Assembly: GCA_964593905.1 (NCBI GenBank)
Contig: CAZQLE010000144.1
Location: 1 to 10,328 of the forward strand
Direction: 5' to 3'
DNA length: 10,328 nucleotides
Origin: CAZQLE01 sp964593905
GTDB lineage: Bacteria; Chloroflexota; Anaerolineae; Anaerolineales; Anaerolineaceae
The notes under the pieces are model-generated. The model saw only the letters and a list, made by a program, of their open reading frames with translations. It was not told the DNA's origin and made no database searches. The position numbers and the translations under genes are program-made. Each line of letters begins with the position of its first letter. Position 1 is the first letter of the stretch. Of this stretch, positions 5,903-10,328 are shown piece after piece.

Positions 5903-7273
5903 TTAATCTTGCGATTGCAGAATCATTAATGTGGTCACCCCATTCTCGGGCATGACCGTAATATTCACGGATCGACCATTTTTCTGCCAGGCCGACATAT
6001 GAATACCGTCCATTTGATTATTTAAGACTTTTGTCCACCCCAACACTGGCATCTGTTGGTTATAAAAATCGGAAATATTCTCAGGAGAATCTGCAGAGAC
6101 TGCTTTAACCATCTCTCCGAAGGTCATCAAATTCGTCACACCCGGATAAAGAGGAATATCCTCAGGCAGGCCGCTTTGGGCAGGGTCTACTGTTGCAATC
6201 ACCTGGGCTGGTTGAGATTCTTCAGGAATTTCTGTCGATTCAGACCCGGTCAGGTTGGTTTCCAACTTCCATTGCCGCACTAAGGCGCTCACCCAGGTGC
6301 TTTGCCCGCCGCTTGCATCCAGCAGGATCGAGACGGATTGATTGTTTTCAACATCTGCCAACACCAGAACCGGTTTTTGCGGAATTGAGGTATTCAGCGA
6401 GACCACCATCCAACCTTGTTCGATCAATTGATCCTGATAGAACTGGCCGAGCTCCTCTGGTTTCGCTTGACTGGTGTAATCGATGCCATTGGGCAGTCGG
6501 CGCAAGTTTTGGGCATCGGCATACACTGGAAAATCGGTGAGCACACTTTCGCAGCCTTGAGGAGGAACAGCTTTATCAAGAGAATTCACTTGCGAGAGGT
6601 CATAGGCAAATGTTTTCTCACCAGCGATACCCTTACCAAAGATGGACTCGCCTCCCTGAATCGACAGGGTGTAGCGGACGATATAGCCACCCTCCTGAGC
6701 CATCCAGGCTTCACCTTGCAGCGTATTCTTTTCGGATGTGTAATTGACCCGGTAATGAATTGAATCAATACCGTTCACTGATTCAACGCCTGCTTCAACT
6801 GCACCGGAAACGGCCGGCAGCAGGCTGGCTGGATTCAGGATCTCGCCTGCGCCTTCTGCCAGCGAGCCCCAATTGACAAGACAGGGTTCGCTTTGAGCCG
6901 TGCGGGAGTAATGGGCTTGATCCAGGCTCCCAATCAAGCGTTCACGATCCGCCTGTCCGGTTTCACTGGTTTTTAGCAACAGGAAATCGCCGTTGGCCTG
7001 CCTGTCATAATCTCGCGAATAGGAATTTGACCATTGATAGGCTTGACCGTCTTTTTGACCATCAAATGCCACGGTCAAATCCTGATGATAGCTAGCCAAG
7101 CCCACCAATCCAGCTTCAGGATCTGAAAACAACAACGCTCCCGATTCAGATGCGAGTCCACCGGTGTTGTCTTGAGGGCTATCGGGAGATGGGTCGCCTT
7201 GTATCTTATCGATGGCTGTGCAGCTCATCAGGCAAAGGCTCAAAAAAAGCAATAAACCCCAATTCTTCTTCAT
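5903..7273 (-). CDS. Lipoprotein: LolA/LppX-like region plus two repeated C-terminal domains
   Basis: This 456-residue lipoprotein is exported and lipid-anchored. The signal peptide MKKNWGLLLFLSLCLMSC ends in a lipobox L15-M16-S17-C18, followed by a Ser/Pro/Asp/Gly-rich linker. Residues about 45-240 alternate beta strands (YQWSNSYSRDYD, FLLLKTSE, INSIHYRVNY-like, GEAWMAQEGGYIVRYTLSI) in a way reminiscent of LolA/LppX lipid-binding lipoproteins. C131 and C241 could form a disulfide. Two related domains follow, at about 248-332 and 372-452. Each begins with FPVYADAQNL or IPLYPGVTNL, contains FYQDQL..QGW or FYNQQM..LGW, and ends in a hydrophobic strand pair (VSILLDASGG, VNITVMPENG). They look like an internal duplication joined by an acidic linker. 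The gene is the second of a two-gene operon. A role in cell-envelope lipid or ligand handling is inference. Confidence 0.85.
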   Translation of the reverse strand: MKKNWGLLLFLSLCLMSCTAIDKIQGDPSPDSPQDNTGGLASESGALLFSDPEAGLVGLASYHQDLTVAFDGQKDGQAYQWSNSYSRDYDRQANGDFLLLKTSETGQADRERLIGSLDQAHYSRTAQSEPCLVNWGSLAEGAGEILNPASLLPAVSGAVEAGVESVNGIDSIHYRVNYTSEKNTLQGEAWMAQEGGYIVRYTLSIQGGESIFGKGIAGEKTFAYDLSQVNSLDKAVPPQGCESVLTDFPVYADAQNLRRLPNGIDYTSQAKPEELGQFYQDQLIEQGWMVVSLNTSIPQKPVLVLADVENNQSVSILLDASGGQSTWVSALVRQWKLETNLTGSESTEIPEESQPAQVIATVDPAQSGLPEDIPLYPGVTNLMTFGEMVKAVSADSPENISDFYNQQMPVLGWTKVLNNQMDGIHMSAWQKNGRSVNITVMPENGVTTLMILQSQD

Positions 7274-8238
7274 GACTCCGCCTCCGGACTGACGGTCAGT
7301 TCCATTTCGAATTCTCCTCTGCCAGCCGGAAAATGAAAGGAGCGCGAGGTCGACCCGCCATCCGCAGAAAGGGGATCAAAATCCAAATCAAATGAGGCGA
7401 TTTCCATTTTAGGAGTTTCTGCATGACCACTTGCGCCATCTCCAACACAAACAATGTTGGTGGCGTTGATGGCGAAAGCCTCCAGGCTCAGGGTTAATTT
7501 CAGATTCCCATCTTCCTCCAGGTTTGCCATATCCCCATTTATTTCCATGCCAGAAGAGCCCTGCCAGGGAGGATTGTGGGTACAGGTACCTTCGAGATCT
7601 GCTCCTCCAAGGAAGACCACATCCTCAAATAAGTTGGTTGTTCCAGTTCCGCCGATACCGCCCTCTTGCGCCACAAGTGTGCCGGAAAGATCAAAGGTGC
7701 CCATTGGCTGCCAGTATTCAAGATTCAGGGTTGCACCATCCACTTTGGTTAAGTCTGCACTGGCATGAACCTTATACTTACAGGCTCGCACATCGAATTC
7801 CAAAGTTTTGGTAGCGGTCTCACCAGCCCAGGTCACCGTAACGGTGATGACTTCATGACCGGCCTTGCGGGCAGTGTAAGCCATGTTCTGGGTTTCGAGC
7901 TTATCCATAACCAGGTTGGTGTAGATGAACTTTTGACGGTTGATGCTGCCCAATTTTGCGCTGATGGTAACAGTTGCTCCGCTTAATGGGGCGAGGGGAG
8001 CCAGGGGATTATCTCTGCTGATCAATGTAAAATAGGTTTCTAGCGGAATTTTCTTCCACAGGCAGACTTTTGCCGGTTCAGCGGTCATGAAACCTGTATG
8101 CATGAACATCAGATCGTTTTTACCTGGCGGGTTTGCGAGTACTCGACCTGGATCGTGCACATTTGTGGATAGCAGGATGAGCAGGAGGACAATTGCAGCA
8201 GCGAATTTCTTTATGTGACGATGAAATGCTCGTGTCAT
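7270..8238 (-). CDS. Secreted beta-rich protein, possibly Ig-like
   Basis: This 322-residue exported protein is of unknown function. A basic N-terminus and hydrophobic core (KKFAAAIVLLLILLSTNV) form a signal peptide; cleavage after VLA (35) is plausible. Mature residues about 60-150 form alternating strands ending GHEVITVTVTWAGETATKTL, which resembles a bacterial Ig-like or invasin-type domain. The rest is beta-rich and Gly/Thr-rich, with cysteines near 58, 152, 218 and 264 that could pair outside the cell. No catalytic motif is seen. The start is supported by GGAGG about 7 bases upstream on the minus strand. Its stop overlaps the lipoprotein start (ATGA), which implies coupled expression and suggests that the two act together at the cell surface, perhaps with the lipoprotein as membrane partner. 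Confidence 0.8.
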   Translation of the reverse strand: MTRAFHRHIKKFAAAIVLLLILLSTNVHDPGRVLANPPGKNDLMFMHTGFMTAEPAKVCLWKKIPLETYFTLISRDNPLAPLAPLSGATVTISAKLGSINRQKFIYTNLVMDKLETQNMAYTARKAGHEVITVTVTWAGETATKTLEFDVRACKYKVHASADLTKVDGATLNLEYWQPMGTFDLSGTLVAQEGGIGGTGTTNLFEDVVFLGGADLEGTCTHNPPWQGSSGMEINGDMANLEEDGNLKLTLSLEAFAINATNIVCVGDGASGHAETPKMEIASFDLDFDPLSADGGSTSRSFHFPAGRGEFEMELTVSPEAES

Positions 8239-8715
8239 CCGAATCCTCCACGATTCTCCAACTAAAAATGGATCGATTCAACGATTATCTTGCGAAATGA
8301 AAACTGAAATTCCCCGTTTGATATTTTTCGCCAACATTTTCACCACAGAATGATGATCGATGTGGCTGAACTTACATAATCCTAGCATAATTGCTCCCAG
8401 TGGATAGCATTTTTAGCGATCCATTTGTAAACTCCATCTTTGGAGCCAAAATCACAGCTTATCCCCACTTTGGCGGTTGGCAAAATTAATCAGGCCTGGA
8501 GTTTTGGCTTTATGATTGAAATGGAAGACCAAACCACGCCATTTCTCCTCAATGGCGTTGAATTTTTGCCAGTTTCTGTGCTATGATTTTAAGGAATACG
8601 CATAAATGAACATGTTTGTGGGGTCCAAAAACATTACCAATGAAGTTATTGCCATTTTTGCGTAGATTGTTTTGTAAGCAGCCGTCTTTTCCATTTCTTT
8701 TAAAGGGATATTGTT
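8239..8715. other. Divergent intergenic region, about 480 bases
   Basis: This AT-richer stretch separates the secreted-protein operon (minus) from the GAF/HD-GYP gene (plus). A ribosome-binding site for the minus gene and a candidate plus-strand promoter are present. AAATGGATCG at 8266-8275 recurs inverted as CGATCCATTT at 8417-8426, and AGCCAAAA (8444-8451) recurs inverted as TTTTGGCT (8502-8509). These are wide-loop repeats of doubtful meaning. I see no convincing gene, RNA gene or terminator. Confidence 0.6.
8558..8587 (+). promoter_or_regulatory. Candidate promoter for the GAF/HD-GYP gene
   Basis: TTGAAT (8558-8563) and TATGAT (8582-8587) are separated by 18 bases. Transcription would begin near 8594, giving a leader of about 120 bases before ATG 8716. 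Both boxes have one or two mismatches to consensus, so this is only a candidate. Confidence 0.4.
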
Positions 8716-9849
8716 ATGAGTTATGGGGATGTTCAACCCGTTCCTCGGCCAGGCAAACAAATACCTGTAGAAGAGCTGTCTATCTTGTTAGAGGTAAGCA
8801 GTATGCTAACCGCCTCTCTGGATCTGCCAACCGTGCTTCAACGAGCGGTTGACAGCGCGGTGAGGGTGTTGCGCCTCGAGACCGGGGCGATCTACTTAAT
8901 GGATGCTGGAAAATTACTCCTGGGCGCAACCACCCCGCCTTTAGGTGCTGAATTGCAATGGTTGTGTCTGCAACCTGAATTACCCGATGACCATCCTCAC
9001 CTAAAGAAGGCTTTGGATTCCCGTTCGGCTGTGTTTTTGCCTGACACGAAGACCGAGTTGCTCTCGGCTGCTGAAATGGCAATATGTGAAGCACGGCACT
9101 TGCGGTCGGTTCTCTATATCCCCCTTGTGCTTGAAGAAAGGGCGATTGGCGCGATCATTGTGGGTACAATCCGTAAGCCGCGCGGGTTCAGCAATCATGA
9201 TGTCATTCTTTGTAAGACCCTCTCTCATCAGATCACTCTCGCAATTGCCAATGCACAGCTTTACAGAACGGTGAGATTCTCTAATGAAGAGCTGCTCAAA
9301 GCTTATGATGCCACTTTGCAGGGTTGGTCACTGGCTTTGGAATTGCGCGACCAGGAGACGCGGGGACACACACTGCGTGTGACCGATTTATCGGTACTTC
9401 TGGCTCGAAAAGTCGGTATGTCTGAGGATGACATCGTACATCTCCGGCGCGGGGCGATGCTGCACGATATTGGCAAGATGAGTATTCCAGACAATATTCT
9501 GCATAAACCTGGCCCCCTGACCGAAGTCGAATGGGCAACAATGCGGCTTCATCCCGGGTATGCCAGACAGTTTCTCTGCCAGATCGACTATCTTCTCCCT
9601 GCCATTGATATTCCATACTGCCATCACGAGAAGTGGAACGGCAGCGGTTATCCACGTGGATTGAAAGGTACTGAAATCCCTCTGGCTGCCAGGATTTTTG
9701 CAGTCATCGATGTGTTTGATGCACTCACCTCCGATCGGCCTTATCGGCGAGCCTGGAGCAGGTCCGATGCTTTATCCTACCTTCGGGAGCAATCGGGTAG
9801 TTACTTTGATCCGCAGATTCTATCCATTTTTCTGGAAGAAATCGCTTAG
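8716..9849 (+). CDS. GAF-domain HD-GYP phosphodiesterase (probable c-di-GMP hydrolase)
   Basis: This 377-residue cytoplasmic signalling protein probably hydrolyses cyclic di-GMP, or a related cyclic dinucleotide, under control of a sensor domain. Residues about 18-185 form a GAF domain (SSMLTASLDLPTVLQRAV, ETGAIYLMD, VLYIPLVLEERAIGAIIVG). A short helix (185-200) leads into the HD-GYP domain. Expected metal ligands are all present: E214 and H218 in DQETRGH, H250-D251 in HDIGK, H279 in LHP, H303-H304 in CHHEKWNGSGYP, and D332 in IDVFDALTSDRPYR. The diagnostic GYP is at 311-313, so the domain looks active. There is no receiver, GGDEF or membrane segment. The start has AAAGGGA about 8 bases upstream. 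It is divergent from the secreted-protein operon; a functional link is possible but unproven. Which ligand the GAF domain senses cannot be told. Confidence 0.94.
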   Translation: MSYGDVQPVPRPGKQIPVEELSILLEVSSMLTASLDLPTVLQRAVDSAVRVLRLETGAIYLMDAGKLLLGATTPPLGAELQWLCLQPELPDDHPHLKKALDSRSAVFLPDTKTELLSAAEMAICEARHLRSVLYIPLVLEERAIGAIIVGTIRKPRGFSNHDVILCKTLSHQITLAIANAQLYRTVRFSNEELLKAYDATLQGWSLALELRDQETRGHTLRVTDLSVLLARKVGMSEDDIVHLRRGAMLHDIGKMSIPDNILHKPGPLTEVEWATMRLHPGYARQFLCQIDYLLPAIDIPYCHHEKWNGSGYPRGLKGTEIPLAARIFAVIDVFDALTSDRPYRRAWSRSDALSYLREQSGSYFDPQILSIFLEEIA

Positions 9850-9927
9850 AATGTAGATGCACGACCGCGAGTATCCTGATTAATCCTATTTCATCCCTGA
9901 AACATATCATCGTTCTGGAGGTTCTCC

Positions 9928-10328
9928 ATGAGTGTGACACCCTGTCTGACGTGGGAGCGGTTGACGCTGAAACTGCGCAACCCGTTCCGGGTTTCGTACG
10001 GCGTCAGCGAAACGCGTACTGCCTTTCTGGTGCATCTGGCCGCTGAAAGCGGCGTGGGCGAAGGCACCATTCCGCCGTATTACGGCATCGATTTTGAGCA
10101 GATGACGGCCTTCTGGGATCAGGCGGCGCAAAAAAGCACGCCCTTCCCCGAAACGCTGGAAGACATTCCTGCCTGGGTGGGCGCAGCCGGCCCCAAACCG
10201 GCCCGCGCGGCGCTGGATATTGCCCTGCACGACCGGCTGGGGCGTCAGACCGGTCTGCCGCTTTACCAACTGCTGGGGCTGCCCTACCCCAAACCCATGC
10301 CCAGTTCGTTCACCATCAGCATTGACAG
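9928..10328 (+). CDS. Dipeptide epimerase / mandelate racemase-type enolase superfamily enzyme (N-terminal part)
   Basis: The gene starts at ATG 9928 behind GGAGG (about 6 bases upstream) and runs off the window, leaving 133 codons. The visible part is the enolase-superfamily capping domain: LTWERLTLKLRNPFRVSYG, then SETRTAFLVHL, GVGEGTIPPYYGID, and the helix ARAALDIALHDRLGRQTGLP leading to LYQLLGL, followed by SSFTISID at the entry to the barrel. This pattern fits L-Ala-D/L-Glu (dipeptide) epimerases of the muconate-lactonizing subgroup, which recycle or convert cell-wall-type dipeptides. The catalytic lysines and metal ligands lie beyond the window edge, so the substrate class remains a family-level call. 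It begins 78 bases after the HD-GYP gene on the same strand and returns to high GC content. Confidence 0.85.
   Translation, partial: MSVTPCLTWERLTLKLRNPFRVSYGVSETRTAFLVHLAAESGVGEGTIPPYYGIDFEQMTAFWDQAAQKSTPFPETLEDIPAWVGAAGPKPARAALDIALHDRLGRQTGLPLYQLLGLPYPKPMPSSFTISID

Noticed and set aside
5810..5929. 39-codon plus-strand frame beginning MDRFQGLAGQQKAAR
   Set aside because: It has no good ribosome-binding site, overlaps the 3' end of the lipoprotein gene and matches nothing I recognise. It could be a remnant but cannot be supported.
8444..8509. Inverted repeat AGCCAAAA / TTTTGGCT
   Set aside because: An 8-bp match with a loop of about 50 bases in AT-rich DNA is likely chance.
8606..8665. 19-codon leader-peptide-like frame upstream of the HD-GYP gene, with AAGGA before it
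   Set aside because: The candidate promoter would start transcription at or inside its ribosome-binding site, and no attenuator hairpin follows.

Overview
The window looks like chromosomal sequence from a moderately GC-rich bacterium. The best guess is a member of the Chloroflexota, Anaerolineae-like. The guess rests on overall gene style: an unusual RsgA, a BNR propeller paired with a MoaD-like protein, a lipoprotein with duplicated domains, and a dipeptide-epimerase-type enolase. It is inference; no marker gene in the window proves it. Composition is mosaic by eye. Positions 1-2000, 4330-5780 and 9930-10328 are clearly GC-rich, whereas about 2490-3400 and 5900-9900 are visibly less so.

Layout. 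(1) 1-1920, plus strand: the last codons of an unknown gene, then rsgA (30S-maturation GTPase), then a membrane-anchored alpha/beta hydrolase. (2) 1921-4095, mostly minus strand: a Nudix hydrolase, a 79-residue protein of unknown function, a decayed IS982-type transposase fragment (plus strand) and a 233-residue polytopic membrane protein with a striking set of acidic and His residues. The transposase fragment stops a few bases from the stop codon of the membrane gene. (3) 4219-5779: two divergent promoters lie back to back. The plus-strand one drives a probable two-gene operon encoding a seven-bladed BNR/Asp-box beta-propeller and a ubiquitin-fold MoaD/ThiS protein ending in Gly-Gly. The genes overlap by 4 bases, and the leader carries a perfect 11-bp GC hairpin. 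(4) 5903-8238, minus strand: a secreted beta-rich protein followed, with a 4-base overlap, by a lipoprotein combining a LolA/LppX-like region with two copies of a small domain. (5) 8239-8715: a divergent intergenic region. (6) 8716-9849, plus strand: a GAF/HD-GYP protein, a probable cyclic-di-GMP phosphodiesterase. (7) 9928 to the end: the N-terminal third of an enolase-superfamily dipeptide epimerase, cut by the window edge.

The most interesting unit is the propeller/MoaD-GG pair. A cytoplasmic propeller labelled 'sialidase-like' is translationally coupled to a sulfur-carrier or protein-modifier fold, with no molybdopterin or thiamine gene nearby. The second is the membrane protein with buried DExxxxHE and EExxE motifs behind a palindromic promoter. 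No RNA genes, CRISPR arrays or intact mobile elements were found.
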